A stretch of 64,000 bases of DNA from Phoenix dactylifera (GCF_009389715.1 NC_052392.1:39971668-40035667); one strand, 5' to 3'; numbered from the stretch's first letter, positions 12,761-26,200 are shown. A program made the numbers and translations. The notes: generated by a model not told the origin, from the sequence alone.

Positions 12761-13569
12761 TTTTTTCTTTTTTTCCCCCCCTCCTCCCCTAACTTTTCCC
12801 AGACTGTCTGCCTTCAACCCAAATTATGAATTCATCCTTTTCTTAAGCTGATGAATCCTAAAATCCCAAAGAAGAATCAACACCAACCGGATTTCCTTCA
12901 AATCTACGTAGAATGCTTCAACTCATCATCCCTTTTCAAATCCTTCTTCCATCCCATGCAACAACAAACCAATAACTCGTGGTTCTAAATGTGATGCTTA
13001 CCTTTACGAGTCGCCTTCGGACACTTGAACCCTTCGTTCTGCAGCTTGATCGTCTTCGGCATCGGTATCCCCGGCGGCTTCACCCCAAACTGCGTTCCCG
13101 AGATTTCGATCTTCACCATCATCTGATGCAAGTCCCCCGCAGTATCAACGGCATCCAGCAGATCGGCCTGCGGCGACCCCGAGAAGGATGTGCCATTCTC
13201 CACATGCGCAGGGAAGTCGGTCCCGTCGGTTATCACCGCCCCGGAAGCAGACACCAGGATCTCGCGGTGCTGAAACCCGACGAAGATATTCCATGACTTG
13301 AGTTCCTCTGTCATGGTGTTGAGCACCGTGGCGGTGGACCTGAAGGCGTAGGCTTGGGCCGTCGCATTCTTCACATAAGGGTATTCCCGCTCTCGATATA
13401 GGAAGTCATACGTTATGAAGATGCCATTGCAGCTCTGTGCAGCCTTTGGCAGCTGCACGGATTTGTCATCGCCACCTTGGTCGTCCTCGTAGTCTTGGGC
13501 TAGCACGCTGGTGTGAATTAGAAAGGAGAAGAAGAATGCCGCGAAGAGAAGGGATCTCCAGGGCGGCAT
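10756..13569 (-). CDS. COBRA-like GPI-anchored protein, COBL7/COBL10 subgroup (2 exons)
   Basis: Exons 13569-13002 and 12173-10756 join in phase (donor AAAG/GTAAGC, acceptor TTTGCAG) into 661 residues, the length of the long COBRA-like subgroup (COBL7-11). An N-terminal signal peptide (FAAFFFSFLIHTSVLA, about residues 8-24) is followed by the N-terminal extension special to this subgroup. The COBRA domain starts near residue 210 and includes WNLTWEWKRGEF and the Cys-rich CCVS motif near residue 423 (CCVSFSAYYNDSVVPCSSC). The C-terminus is a basic patch plus the hydrophobic tail SLLLMALAALVVFASL, a GPI-anchor signal. Many N-glycosylation sites are visible (NGT, NLT, NRT, NIS). Relatives act at the outer plasma-membrane face or wall in cellulose deposition, polar growth or pollen-tube guidance; which one applies here is unknown. 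The single 828-bp intron carries an (AT)n array. Confidence 0.93.
12711..12757. repeat. (AT)n microsatellite in the COBRA-like intron
   Basis: About 23 perfect AT dinucleotides lie inside the only intron of the COBRA-like gene. A pyrimidine-rich tract (TTTTTTTCTTTTTTTCCCCCC) follows directly. Such an array is likely to vary in length between individuals. Confidence 0.95.
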
Positions 13570-16500
13570 TCTTCTTGGGGTATCTCGGAACTGGTGATCT
13601 CAGAGGGGGAGGAGATGATGAGACATGGTGGGATTTGAGCTTGTTGGGTGGTGGGAGCCGGGTGACGGGTGCTTGTGGTGTATGGTCTTTGTGAGGGGTT
13701 TTTGTTGGGCTGGCGCTGCTCTGTTGTGGCTTCTCGTTGCAGATTTGCCAAAGAAAGGCTACTGCTTGGTTTCTGAGAAGGAGATGAAATGGAGGAGTCG
13801 GGAGAAGACCCGGTCGGCTCGGTTCTCCTCCTCTGACGTTCAACCAACAATTACGAGGGAACAGTCGCCAACGGTCCTCTACGTCTTTTTTACTATTAAT
13901 TTGCAACCTCAGCACGTGCAAAGCACATGAACGAATCAAGAGGAAGGAATATGATGCATTCAAAAGGCTATAACCCAAACAATAGAATCTTTTTACTTAG
14001 GGTTTTTTCCCTCATCTGATACTTAGTTTCAGGTAATTGTCCATATATTACAATGTTCCAAGATGAAGTTCATTTGATCTTTCTTTTTGTTTTTATTTGT
14101 TCTTTTTCTTAGGGCTGGATTGCCGCAGAGGGGCAAGTGGTGGTGGTGGTGTTGGAAAGGTTTGAATTAGAAATTTTTCTTCCTCTTGAGTCTAGTGTAG
14201 TGGCATTGGATCGATTTAGGAATCACTAATGCCTTGCACAGTAGGCTACAATTTATTTTTTTTTCTAGTGAAAGTACGTAGGCTACAAGTTATTTGAGTC
14301 AAGTTGATTCGCTTTTGAAACCAGTAAATTAAAATGGATTGAAGAGACTTGACCTCAAAGTTGGATCAATCAAGATGCCAAATTAGATTGCAGACATTAC
14401 AGCCTAAACTATTTGTATTTTTAATATAATTTTTCTAAAATATCTTTTTAATATATATATAGCACATTGGGCCTAGTTGTTGGTGGATAGAAAGCCACAT
14501 CCTATACTGCGTACACCATGTGGCCGCGCACATAAATAATCACACAGCTTGTTCCTGTAACGGTGCACCGAATGAGCACTTGATGAATGAAACTCACAAA
14601 AATCAGCAGTTGTGATTGGTTGCATGCACGATCACATGGTATATGTGTAGGGTATAATTTCTCCAAAACTAGGACAAACCCAGTACAAACATGTATAGTG
14701 ATAATATAAGGAAAAATAGAAAGACACCTAGCATCCCATATCTAGAAAAAATTATTGCATACACTACGTGCATAGTTGTATACGCTGGTGCACACCACTA
14801 ATCTCCAAAGTGTATTGTGATGGGCGATCAATGAGACGGATGATGGATGGAACTCATACTCGTCCATCTCGTGATTGGTGCCTTGTACCAGTATGGTCAT
14901 ACATGCAGTGCATACAATAATTTCTCCACACCTAAGAGTTTGGGTTGTATCCTCTGTGCGAAAAAAAAAAATAAATCTTCTTTCGCAATGTTGACCATTA
15001 GATAGCACCATGAATAGATCTCAAAGCAATCTGATCACAAATTTCAACGCAACCATTATGTGTGGATTCGCATAAAGACAGGTGAACCCTTCTTTCACAC
15101 GAAAGAAGAGTGCATAGTGTTATCCTAGGCTTAAAAAAACAAGAAAGGAAACAAGAAGCACCAACGATCCATATCTTAGTCTTATTTCAAAAGAGTCATT
15201 TTTCCATCCCTAACCCACGACTTCAGTTTGGATTGGACATATTTATTTTCTATTTAGTCCAGCACCGGAAGCTAGTCAACTTAATCTACTTAGAGTATGT
15301 TTAGATGATTGGGCTGAAAATCCTATGAAATTTATGGGTTTAGCCAGTACAACCAGCAAAAGACTAAACCTATATTCATAAATATCCAGAAGTAGTTTTG
15401 GAGTGGGCTGATCCGTATCCCAAAAAAAGATAAAAAAGATATGCTAGCGATGATAGAGATGTAGAATTCTTTTGCAAGGGTTTTGTTAATCTCTTTGTGC
15501 TTATGGTCATGCCTTGTGCCTAATTCATTGCAACATTGCTAAATCGGCTTAATGGAACTTTAAAATAGTAAGTGATGATAGAGAGAGTTCAACTTTCATT
15601 TCTTCAGAAAAATCAGTTCGGTCATTCCTGCTGGTCATAGATTTCTATGGATCCTCAATACTTTATAGGAGTTGAGACACAGACTTGCCTTCTAATGGAC
15701 CAATCATTTCATGCAAGAAAGGTAGGTGGTTTTTGCCTTTCTACGTTTAAAAGCAGTTTCAACTGTGCGCCCACAACTTCCTCACCCAATTTGTTTGTTT
15801 GGATTATAATATAACCATTTGTCGCGTGGAGGCCACTGGCCCTGGAGTTCATAGTCTATGCCCATGTCATGGGAATCTCCTGCATATGAATCGACTTTGC
15901 CCAGGCCAATGGCTCTTCTCCCTTGGACCTTTCTTTTAGCCCTGCGGAAGAGAATGCTATCATCTATTGATCTCTTGGTTTGATGGTGGATCTAGTCAAT
16001 GGGTTGAAGGGGTCCACAAAGGTGGAAGATACATGGACATTTGACAAAGGGGGATGTGGAGACTTCTTCCTGGCCTAGGTTTTTCTTACAGAATTGGAAT
16101 GGAAGGAATACCAACTGAATTCTAGGTGAGGAGAGAAGGAAAATTGAGATCCTCATTCCGGAGCTTCGGAGATTATCAACTGCTCTAATTGGAACCCTCA
16201 TCTGAGCCTAGATATTTTTTGAGACAATGATCACATTATAATGATTTTCTTATTTTTGAGAAAGCGTATTGATATTATATTAATGGTCTATATTTTGTTA
16301 GTTTTGGATTGCAGTGAGGCTACCATTTTAATTTTATACTTGGGAGAGGTAATTTTTTCATTTTAATTTGTAGCTTAAAAGTTATTAATGACAGCATGGT
16401 TATTAATTGCTTTAAAAGATATCGTGACAATAACCAATCGATTCATTTGTTTCTGTTTAATTAATATACTCTTAACTTCTCGGCAATAAACTTACATCAC

Positions 16501-17339
16501 CTTTAATGATGACTCACTTCATGAAACTTTTAGTTGGACCGAACTGGGTTGTACACCAATCCAACCAGAACAACATGGTCCATGCTCCCTTTTCTTTTCT
16601 CTTTCCCTTGTCCGTCTTTAGCTATGTTGCTTGTTGGTTGGTCTGGTCCACCAGATCAGCAGTAGACCTCGTGCAACCAATAATTTTTTATTATACTTCT
16701 ACAAAAACAACTTCATAAAGCTCATTTTCTATATATACAATATATTTAACGACTCATGGTTTTCCATGAGAAAACCTTCATATTCTTAGCGAGCTCATGA
16801 CTTCTCTACGTCCACAGTTTTCCATATTGGTGAACTTTTGATAAAAACTTGTAGGCTCGCGAGGGCCTCATCAAGGGGGCTGGTGATCAAGTAGGAAGCA
16901 GCAGTGGATGGTTGGTTTCAAATGGAAGGGACATGGTTGGTTTTATTGCTGATAGATTTGATCTAGTAATCCTAAAATCTTGGTCTATGGGAACCTGGAC
17001 CCAACGTTTTTGATAATCTCTAGAAATCAGAACAGTTAATGCATGAGTTCAGTTGTAAAAAGCCTCCTTCTATAGAGCAAGCTTTTTCACCCTCTCCAGC
17101 GTCCATACCAGACCTGATGCAACTTGGGAAGTCCGGAGAAGCCCAACTTATCTCACAGACGGGATAGCTGTCTTGCGATTTGTCGCCAAAGAACATTTAT
17201 TGGTGAAAACATAGAGAGGACGTACTGCTCATATTAAAGTATATGTAATCTATAATGTGCTCATGACATGCTACAAGACCGATAACAAATAACAAATAAC
17301 AACTATACATGGCACGCACCCCCACACCGACCACAGATA
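13570..17339. other. COBRA-like 5' region and intergenic DNA up to the cytochrome b561 gene
   Basis: The first 300-400 bases are GC-richer and probably the 5' UTR and promoter of the COBRA-like gene; no convincing TATA box was seen. The rest is AT-rich. A weakly gene-like stretch around 15830-16200 has no recognisable protein. I see no further gene or complete mobile element. Confidence 0.45.
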
Positions 17340-19058
17340 TCATGCATCCATCCACCTCCTCACCTCAAGAACAAGGCAAAAAAGACCCCAAACCCCAAGG
17401 AAAATCCCATATCCGATGCTCCATGAACTATCCTCCCCTGCCAAGTCGAGCCCATAAAAGATGTTCCCTACTGCACAAGCAATGGCTGCTCTTCCAACCC
17501 AGAAGTGATACCAATTCCAGTATCTCCTCACCTTAGCGTCCTTCTTAGGCCGGGCAAGAAATGCCATGACCTGGAAAAATAATTACCAATTAAATCATGG
17601 TGATCAGCAGAAAATAGAACCCAAATCTTGGATCACTAGGCCTAGCCTACTGAAATGTTGCATGGAAAAGAAAAAACAAAGACTATATATATACCTGGAG
17701 GCAGCCGAACACCAGGATGAAGATACCGAGGTTCTTGTGAGTGTCTATGTCGCCTTCGCCTTCGTCGTCATCGAGTTTAAACCCGAGAATTATACCAGCA
17801 ACTCCGAGAGTGAAACCGATCCCCTGGATTGAGATGTGTGAGTAGAACCAGAATGGATCGAACTTCTTGAAGTATCGGGCCATCATCATCCCTATTGGCA
17901 TCAGGACTCCCCATCCTAGCATGACCAGTATGCCGTGCTTCTTTTCGAGATCAAAGCTCGAAGCATCTCCCTCTACCACATCTCCTGTGGCTCCTCCTCC
18001 ATCCTCATCCTTCTCTGCACACACAACACCAAGGCAATCATGATCACCTTTTCTCTGTAACCTGTTGCTCATGTTATGTGTTTAATTAAAAAAATTGTTG
18101 TGTGGAAGCATCAACCCTGGAGTTTGTCCGATCAACCATATATATCTGATGGTCTCATGCGACGCCATGCAAGTGTCCATCGATCATACAAGAATTGAAT
18201 GAGATCGATGCAAGATGCATGGATGTCTGTGCATGCTCGCATGATATATATGCATGCGTGCGTCCGTTAATCTCCAGCCTTCTCGAGACCATCATGCAAG
18301 GTGGCAAGTCGAATTAATCATGGATAACATAGCTAGCCAGCTGCCTAAGCGTACTCAGTACTCACCACCGTCGCCGCCGCTGCCGCCGGAAAGATTGATG
18401 GAACCTGATGCCATAGTCCTGTGCCTTGGCAAGTAGCCGTCGGACGAGGGCAGGTTGTTCTGAGGCCCCACCGCATAGATCAGCCTCTGTGGAGGCTGGG
18501 CACCGTTGAGTTGGAAGGCGAGGAACAGCCGGGAGCCCTGCGCCGTGATCAACGACCTGCCCGGGACTGGATCTAGGCTCCCTTGGTCCGGCGGACACCG
18601 CTTCGAGCTCGTCCCACCAAGATAGTATCGCTTCACAATCCCTGGGCCACTGCTGGTGATCCATCCGGCAATCGCGCTGCTGCCGACCATGCTGCCGTCA
18701 CTCGAGAACCCGATTGCGATGTACGATCCGGTGTCGGGCGCCGAGAGGACGTAGCTCCATACATTGGAACCTGCGTTCTCGTACTGCATGTCCGCGATGA
18801 ATTAAAGCAATTCCACAATGTAAGATCATAAATGGGAATTAATGGAGTTGAGAGGAAGCTGTATACCCTTAGAATGAAATCTTGCGAACTCCATGCAGAG
18901 AAGCATTTGAGGGAGGATGTGTTGAAAGGGATGAGATGGCTGACACTTAGCTTGGAGGAGCAGGAGTCTGATTGGGATTTCACAAGGGAGGTGAAAGTGA
19001 AACCAAGGAAGAAGAGGAAGAGTGTGTGGAGGGAAGAAGCCTTCTCCATCTCCATCAC
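17340..19058 (-). CDS. Cytochrome b561 and DOMON domain-containing protein, At3g61750-like (4 exons)
   Basis: Exons 19058-18867, 18783-18366, 18014-17695 and 17570-17340 close in phase to 386 residues. Residues 1-28 form a signal peptide (LHTLFLFFLGFTFTSLVKS). A DOMON domain follows (about 45-190; FILR/YENAGSNVWSYVL, YIAIGFSSDGSMVGSSAIAGW). A C-terminal cytochrome b561 core holds five hydrophobic segments and four conserved histidines, His230, His263, His296 and His332, expected to coordinate two hemes. Family members are plasma-membrane or secretory-membrane proteins thought to pass electrons from cytosolic ascorbate across the membrane to the outward-facing DOMON heme domain. Length and domain order match Arabidopsis At3g61750 from memory. 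The linker 205-225 is Gly/Asp-rich. A second ATG lies three codons... after the first one or two residues (MMEM), so the exact start is uncertain by a few residues. A TATA box lies about 70 bases upstream. Confidence 0.93.
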
Positions 19059-19126
19059 TTCTCTATCTTACTCCACTCGTCTTAGGAGCTGGGATCGATG
19101 GTGGGATCCTGGGTTGTGTTGTGATG

Positions 19127-19133
19127 TTTATAG
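19127..19133 (-). promoter_or_regulatory. TATA box of the cytochrome b561/DOMON gene
   Basis: On the minus strand the sequence GCCTATAAAC lies about 70 bases before the ATG. Transcription starting about 30 bases downstream would give a 5' UTR of about 40 nt. A second AT-rich candidate (CTATATATATC) is near 19220. The assignment rests on motif and distance only. Confidence 0.5.
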
Positions 19134-19139
19134 GCGCCA

Positions 19140-21787
19140 GTAGATTTGAGCAGCTGGAGAGCAATTTTTTAGTGAAAGTTTTTGGGTGACTTATTTGAGC
19201 TACGCAAGCATTGCGGATATTGATATATATAGAGTATAGGTGTAAAGAGAAACTGTGGGCTTGTGATGTCTATCTGAAGTAGGTGCGTCTAGGGAGGCAA
19301 GTGGCTGTCTCCACTTGTATGAACGAAACTTCATAGAACTAAGAGCTGCTCATCATCAAAAATAGTGCCTAAACGTATCCATTGGTTCTAATTGTTTTTG
19401 TTATTTGGCATGTAGGTGATTGATGGGAATCCGGTGTCCAAAACATGGACGTAAATTTGATTTTTGGAAGCAATGTTTCAGTTTCATGCCGCTAGATACA
19501 TGGGAAAATGGCTGCATTGGTCATCTTGTTAATCTTAATTCAGTAACTTTATAGGACTACAAAACATGATAATATGAGAATTAGGAGGTTAATGATGGCA
19601 TGCAGCAATCGTGTAATAATAGTGAAAGCATGATCACCCCTTTGGAAGATTGTTTTGGACAAATCATAGCTCGCAGTTATTAAATCACAAAGCCCTGGCT
19701 ATGATCTGTTTTCTTGAAATCAAAATATATATTGGCCGTGGCCTCAAAACTCTAATAGTTAAATCTATATATAGAAAACCTTGTGACGTCTTGATGCCTT
19801 TAGGACCGCTACAGAGTAAAATGAATCTATATACTATAGGTCATGAGACTTCTTTAAATTATAGATAAATCAATGGGTTAAACAACTCTCTTTTTTCTTT
19901 TTAGCTCTTACTGTTAAAATAAGAAGGGGAAGGACGGAAGGTGGCCGGCTTAGGAATCTTCCTTCCCTTTGATAGGAAGTCCAATACTTCAAGCACAAGT
20001 CTACCGTGATTATTATAAACCAAGAGGCGCGTGAAGACCACACGCCACTTTCTATTATCTCTAGAACCAAGATGACCTCGTAGTTCAAATTTATAGACTA
20101 GCTTATCATATTATAATTTTGTAAATTTGCTTTATTTTTGAGCTGTCATTGAGGAAAGTTCGCATATAAATAAACCTCCTACCATGCGATAAAAGAGTAC
20201 TAATACAATTCATGTTAATTTATTATTAAATATAAGCGATCAGTTGGTTATGCGACTATAAAACCCGCAGTTATGAGTCTGATAAAATTTTTATATACAT
20301 ATAACCAATGTTTTTCAAAAAAAATATTTTTCTATGCTATATAGCCGTGTTGTCTGTTAATTTCCATTCTGGATGGCAAAGTATGCAACAAAAATTAGGT
20401 CTAATTAACTTTCTTAAAAAGTGATTTTCAAAGATGAAAACTAAAACAAGAATCAAAAAAAAAAAAAAAAGAAGAATAAGCAATTGGTGATGTTGGACAA
20501 AGCATGGCTAACATGAACAGCCTGTATACTCTGAATGTATCCAGTTTCAGATCACCATACCTTTTTAAAATCTTAAACAAGACAGCCGTTGTACTGTTTT
20601 GTATTTTTACGTATTTTTTATCCTTCCTTGCATTCAAAGCAAGAAAGGGAAGGACAGCATGAATCTTCCCCTTCTGCAGAGGGCAGTTCAAACGCCACAT
20701 CTACTCCTACCATTATTTTAAGCTAAAGCCGCGTGGATGCCACGCTCCCCTTCGTATTATATTTTGATGGTTGTACTTGTACCACTGAAAAAGAGGGACG
20801 GAATTATATATATGTATATATAAAAAGAAGCTGTGGTTGGTTTGCAGGTGCTGCTCTGGGCTTTCGTCGTTGCCTCCTCCATTCAAAGGTCCGTGACCCA
20901 TAGAACCAGGAAAGCTGCAAAGCGTTTAGCATACCAAATCTAGCGTTAATTACGTTAATTATGGTTGTTAAAACAGTTTAAGGTATGCAGATCTCAATCC
21001 CTAATATATGTAGAAGGCCAAGCGAAGAGACTCTACTCGATTATCTTGTTAGTTTTCGTATTGCCATGGCATGACGAGTTGAAGTGATTTATCGAATTGA
21101 TTTTTAATTGTTTTTATGCTTCGGTCGTAGTTCCTAATTAATATTATGACTTGATTTTGAATTAAAAATATTTTATTATTAAATTTTTGAAAATCATATG
21201 CCATGTAGTTCTAGTCATGGTGCTAAATAATAAAAGATCGAGATATTGTCAGAAAAAATGAATTAGATATAAATATTCCTGAAAGCATCAAAGATGCATG
21301 ACTCCAAATAGCAACAACTAGAAAGTGCTTTAAAAACAAGAAGATGCAAAGTGTGTCATATATAACTCTAACATTCGATACAGCAGCAGAAAAAATTATT
21401 ATGTTACCATCATAAGTTTTAACACTTTATTATAAATTTTAATGAAACCTTGATGGATACCCTTATATCCATCATCTTCTTTGAAAAAAAAAAAAAGAAA
21501 AATAATTGTGATCATATAAATATATGCATGATTATTCAAGGATCCTTTTCTTTCTTCCTTACTTTCTACTTTTAAGAAAAAAATATATATAAGAAAATCT
21601 CCTTTTTAGGGAAAAACTTGAGACTTGTTCCCATTTCAAGCATTGAAAAAAGAGTTGCCAACTAGCATATTGGATAAAATCCAAAGCGTTTTTATCTACC
21701 AACACCATACTAACCAAGGGATCAAACTATGGCATTTAACGCTAGTCTTAGTATGTTACCAAATGCATTAAGAAAAGAGTTGTCTTC
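19140..21787. other. Intergenic DNA without recognised genes
   Basis: AT-rich DNA with A-runs (for example near 20455 and 21485). Two stretches near 19915-20070 and 20640-20760 share weak features (AAGGGGAAG and GCGTG...CACGC hairpin-like motifs) and may be remnants of one repeat family. No open frame with family resemblance was found. Confidence 0.4.
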
Positions 21788-22441
21788 TGTTGGGCGAAAA
21801 ATGGATTGCTCAAAACACATGAATATATCGCCGGCATTTGATGGCGAGCGCGACGGCGGCAACCCTCAAGGCGCCCGACCTCAAGGCGCCCGGCCCCAGG
21901 GCTTGCAACCTTGATCTCGGCTAAGTTAAGCCCGATCAACCTCAAGCTCAAAGAAGACCCAGTCAAAGAAAGAAACAGACCCATCCACTCCACCGAAAAT
22001 GAAGTTCCCCTTCTCCTCATCCGAGGTCCAATCCCGCAATCTCTGCCTCAACAACTGCCAACGATTAAATGCGCACGATCTCAACGGACAGCCAGCCAGC
22101 CCAAAATCTCGGATCGTCTAGGTAACTCATTAATTCACACGATCATGTCCAATAACTACGGTAACTCATTAATTCGCACAGTCACGTCACAAGTAACCCA
22201 TACACCCCTCTTATAAAAGGGGGACTTATTCCTCCTTAGAGAGATCTTTTTTCTTTTACATAATTTCTCTGCTTGCTCCACAAAAAAACACCTCTGACTA
22301 AAGCATCGGAGGGCTGGCGCCGGAACCTCTGGCCACCGGCTTCTTACAGGTCTCTCAAAGAAAGCTGTCCACCGTCGCATCCCCTGCCGGAGCTGCTCCT
22401 CCTCGGTCCGTGGTCACCCCTGGGTCTAGTTTCCAGCAACA
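21788..22441 (+). mobile_element. Probable solo LTR of a Ty3/gypsy-type retrotransposon
   Basis: A 654-bp segment begins TGTTG and ends CAACA, the inverted ends expected of an LTR. It contains a core promoter (CTCTTATAAAAGGGGGAC near 22209-22226) and a pyrimidine-rich zone, then a GC-rich R/U5-like end with GGAGGGCTGGCGCCGGAACC. No primer-binding site, polypurine tract, gag-pol or second LTR is nearby, so it looks like a fossil left by LTR-LTR recombination. Flanking 5-mers match only partly, suggesting some age. Orientation is inferred from the TATA box. Confidence 0.5.
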
Positions 22442-22738
22442 CCTGCCTTATGTGTTCATGTACCTCATCAGATCACCAATACAAATGGCTTATGCGACTC
22501 TAGTTTCTATATCCTGACTTCAATTTGTCAATTTTTTATTTATATTTTATTCCAATTGCATACGCCTGCGCATTGTTTATATGTACAACCCATTTTATAG
22601 ACAATTACACCCATGATATATGTATGCATATGTGCATGCATGCATGGATGGATGGATGCTTATATTTATGTATAATTGCATAGGCATGCAATATTGTTTT
22701 GTCCATCTAGTACCTCACTTTAGTACATAGGCTAAAAA

Positions 22739-22874
22739 CTAAAAGATACATGGCCCTCAAATGAAGGGACGATAAAGTAAAATTCTATTCAACAAAACCC
22801 CGAATGAAAGCCAAAGCTAAAAGATACATGGCCCTCAAATGAAAACCCCGATAAAGTAAAATTCCATTGAACGG
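22739..22874. repeat. 78-bp tandem duplication
   Basis: Two adjacent copies start at 22739 and 22817 with CTAAAAGATACATGGCCCTC or a close variant and share CGATAAAGTAAAATTC further on. The second copy is shorter. No gene is associated. Confidence 0.75.
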
Positions 22875-23003
22875 TTATTGACGAACAATACTATTGTTTT
22901 GTGTTATTAATGACAAGCAACAGCCATTACGTCAGATATTTTTCCAATTCGAAATAATCATAATACACACAGTTCTAAGTAAATAACACTCGGTGTAACT
23001 GCA

Positions 23004-23220
23004 TTTTTTTTTTTTTTTCGGTAAACCGGCTTCTCACTGCATACGACGATGAGAGAATCCAGAACTGTCACAAAGCAAAACACGATCAAATGCCTGCGGC
23101 ACATGGTCGGAGGAACCCAAAAAACAAAACCAGAATGGTGGGCTGCATAGGAGGCGACCCAATCCGCAGCCCTGTTAGCCTCCCGAAACACATGTGAAAC
23201 CCGGAGTAAGTCTAGCTGAC
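23004..23220 (-). mobile_element. Severely 5'-truncated LINE (L1-type, RNase H end) with 7-bp target duplication
   Basis: On the minus strand a 217-bp insert encodes the C-terminal end of a plant LINE RNase H domain (LLRVSHVFREANRAADWVAS). It then runs through a short 3' UTR to a 15-base poly(A) tail, seen as T's at 23004-23018. Identical AACTGCA copies flank it at 22997-23003 and 23221-23227. That fits target-primed insertion of a copy truncated after only about 200 bases. It is the same broad family as the fragment at 42115-42444. Confidence 0.85.
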
Positions 23221-23227
23221 AACTGCA

Positions 23228-26200
23228 CGAGCCAATGTAATTAATAGATAATGACACCATTAAAATCTTCTTACTGATTAAAAATAATTTCTGGTGTTAG
23301 TTAATCATGATTCCAAGAAATAATACTGTTGTCTTTCTTCATTAATTATTGTTTTTCCTTATAATGCTAATTAATGGCAGTTGTATCATCCATTAATTAT
23401 TCTATTCTCAAGCAGTCTCCTCCCAGACAAATCTGGTTTGGACTCGCCCTCCGCGTCAAGCCTGGATCCGTGGGTTTTTTCCAAGGTTGGATTCGTGGAA
23501 CGTGGTATTGCCAATGACTTCTAAATTCTAATGCTAGTGATGTTTTAACCTAGAGAACTAGTGCGGTTGCCCGTACACAAAAGGAATACGTTAAATGGGC
23601 CCGGGTGACGGTGTTCGGTAGGCCCAACGTCACCGTGAAAGCAGCCCAACCCTTGACCTGAAATTTGTTATCTCGTTTAAATATTTTTTGTCCGTCAAAT
23701 GTAATGCAAAAGCCTTGCATGGGTGCCTTGGCTGGATTCCCTGATTGCCTCCAAGAAGAGTTTTTGTTATCATATCTTGATGATGATGACAGCGATCGCA
23801 TAGATGATGAAGAGTTTTTGTTATCATAACTTGATGACGATAACAGCGACGGCATAGATGATGATGATGATGATAGTGGAGCTGTCCAAAAAAAAAATGA
23901 TAATGAAAGCCGCGAGTTATCTTTGCATTTGATCCTAGAGAAATCATAGAATAGGAACTTTCAATCAAGTGCACCATGCATGCCAAATAATCTATAAAAT
24001 AGAAGTCTTGCAAAGCTGGATTCTTTGCTTGAAGCACCCTTAAGAAGGGCTTGTTTAAAAACATATATTTTTTTTTACTATTTCGTTTTTTTATATGACG
24101 CATGTATGGAAACTCTAATAAAGAGTCTGGTTATAAAGGAAAAAATCTAGTCACAATGGAAGAATCCAGTCACAAAATTTTGCTATTTGAATAGTAGAGT
24201 CAATTTAAAAAACATGGTATCACCCTTATGAATTAGAGAGGGTCTTTCTTTTTTCATCTAGTTGTGCGCAAGGGAATTCAAATTAAAGCATTGTCTATCT
24301 TCCAAACTGAAAAGAGCGCTACAATGAAGAAATCCGACTATAAAAGAAAAGTTCAGCCAAAAAAATGATAGTTAAATAGGTTTTTCTTTTTTTTAACATG
24401 AAGAAGGGTTAAATAGGAGAAATAATAATCCTTTTGAACGTAAATGCACGTTCTTTTTTCTCCCTATAAAATTTGGGCTGGTCCATTTCAAAACTGTTTC
24501 TATATATTTATAAATATAGGCCGAGCCCAGCAGGTAATCCTATGATCTTACTGGTTATACTAGTCCAACTTACAAATTTTATAGAATTTTTATTCTAATC
24601 ATCTAAACAAGCCATAAAAGAATAACGCTAGGCATCAAAACACCTAATGTGCATTGTCATGCCATGCAATATATTAGTATAGCACCATTTGAAGCACAAA
24701 AGTGGAAAAATGGGCTGGTTGCAGCATATATTCATTTCAAAGGAAGGACAGCAAAAAAAAAAAAAAAGACAAATGAAGCATGTCAAAAACTTAAAAATAC
24801 ATTAGGTATCACTTTGATTTTATAAAATCAAAAAAAAAAATATTCATATAGTCGGTAAATGGTGGAAATGATGGTAGTAGAAGGAGAGGTGATGGTAGTG
24901 GCAGTGAAAGTATACACTTTAAAGGTAGTGATGGAAGGGATACCAATGATATTATGAAGATAGTAATATTAGCAACAATATTGGTGTAGAAATGCCAATG
25001 GGAGTGACATTAGCAGTAATGATAGTGGTGGTGGAGACGGTAATAATATGCTGAAGATGGAAATGATGGCAGCAGGTGGCATGGCAATAGCATCGACAAT
25101 GGTGATAATGGTGGTGGCAGCAACAGCATTGCTACTAGTGGTGGCAGAGTTGGTAGCGGTGGTAGAAACATAATTTTTTTGTTTCTAAAAATATCCAGAT
25201 CAAAAATTTCTTACTTTTATTTTCTAAAAATAATTTAAAAATATTAAAAATAAATAAATAAAATTGATGTTAAACATGTCTATCTTATAACCCTCAAAAG
25301 AGAGCAAGAACTTCAGAAGCACACCCCCGTAAAACAAGCAGCATCTTTTTCGTTAATCTTTTAGGCACACAAACAACATGATAACTAGTAGAACTTCACG
25401 GAGATCGTCCTTCCTGGATTCAGTTGCAGCCCCAGAAGGATATATTTCTTTCTTGTTCCGGGCTTCCGTGTTTTTTCTTTTTGTTTCTCTCTCAGTGTTT
25501 GTGAAGCTGTTTGTTGCTTTGATTTTTGCTTTCGCATTCGTAGTTGGATTTCTGGTGCCTTTAAACTATAATTGATAGCACACCCTCGCAAACAACAACA
25601 ACAAAACATTTAGTTGACAGCAGAACTTGCATCAGTTCGGCTTGGGGCTCCACCGTATCAGCCTTTTTCTTCTTTTTTTTTAATGGAACTTTGTGGGAGG
25701 CATTTGAGCTCCCTGGTCTAGTAACTCTAGTTGCAGTATTCGAAACTTCACCAGCCCATTAGTTGGCCAGTGGCCACTAGTTTGGTCCTTTCTAAGCCTT
25801 TGTTGGGCTTTTTAAGCCCACTAGTTTCAGAGCAACAAGATTTTTTTTTTTTTTTTGTGATTTCCAAGTTTTTCCCAAGAAACAAATAAACAGAAACAGG
25901 TTTTTCCAAGGCATTCTTTCTTGCAGCTAAACAGACCTAAACATGGTGTGTGATGGGATGGTTATTCAGAAGAAGCATATGTTCAAAGACGTGAATGAGG
26001 CTGCAGATTAGGTGGCTTTCTTTGTTGCCAACCATACCAGAAAACTTCTATGGGAGGAAGAGGTGGAGATGCCCAGTACCCTCCATGATGTACTGTCTTT
26101 TGATTTTCTTAGCTGCATCCATACACGTTACGTATGATACTTCTGTTCTAGCACAAAAAAAAAAAATCTAAACAATGTCAACATTCCATAACTCACTGTA

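Noticed and set aside
24850-25170. GGT/GAT-rich stretch considered as a Gly/Asp-rich coding region
   Set aside because: Interrupted in every frame and without conserved motifs; best read as cryptic simple sequence.
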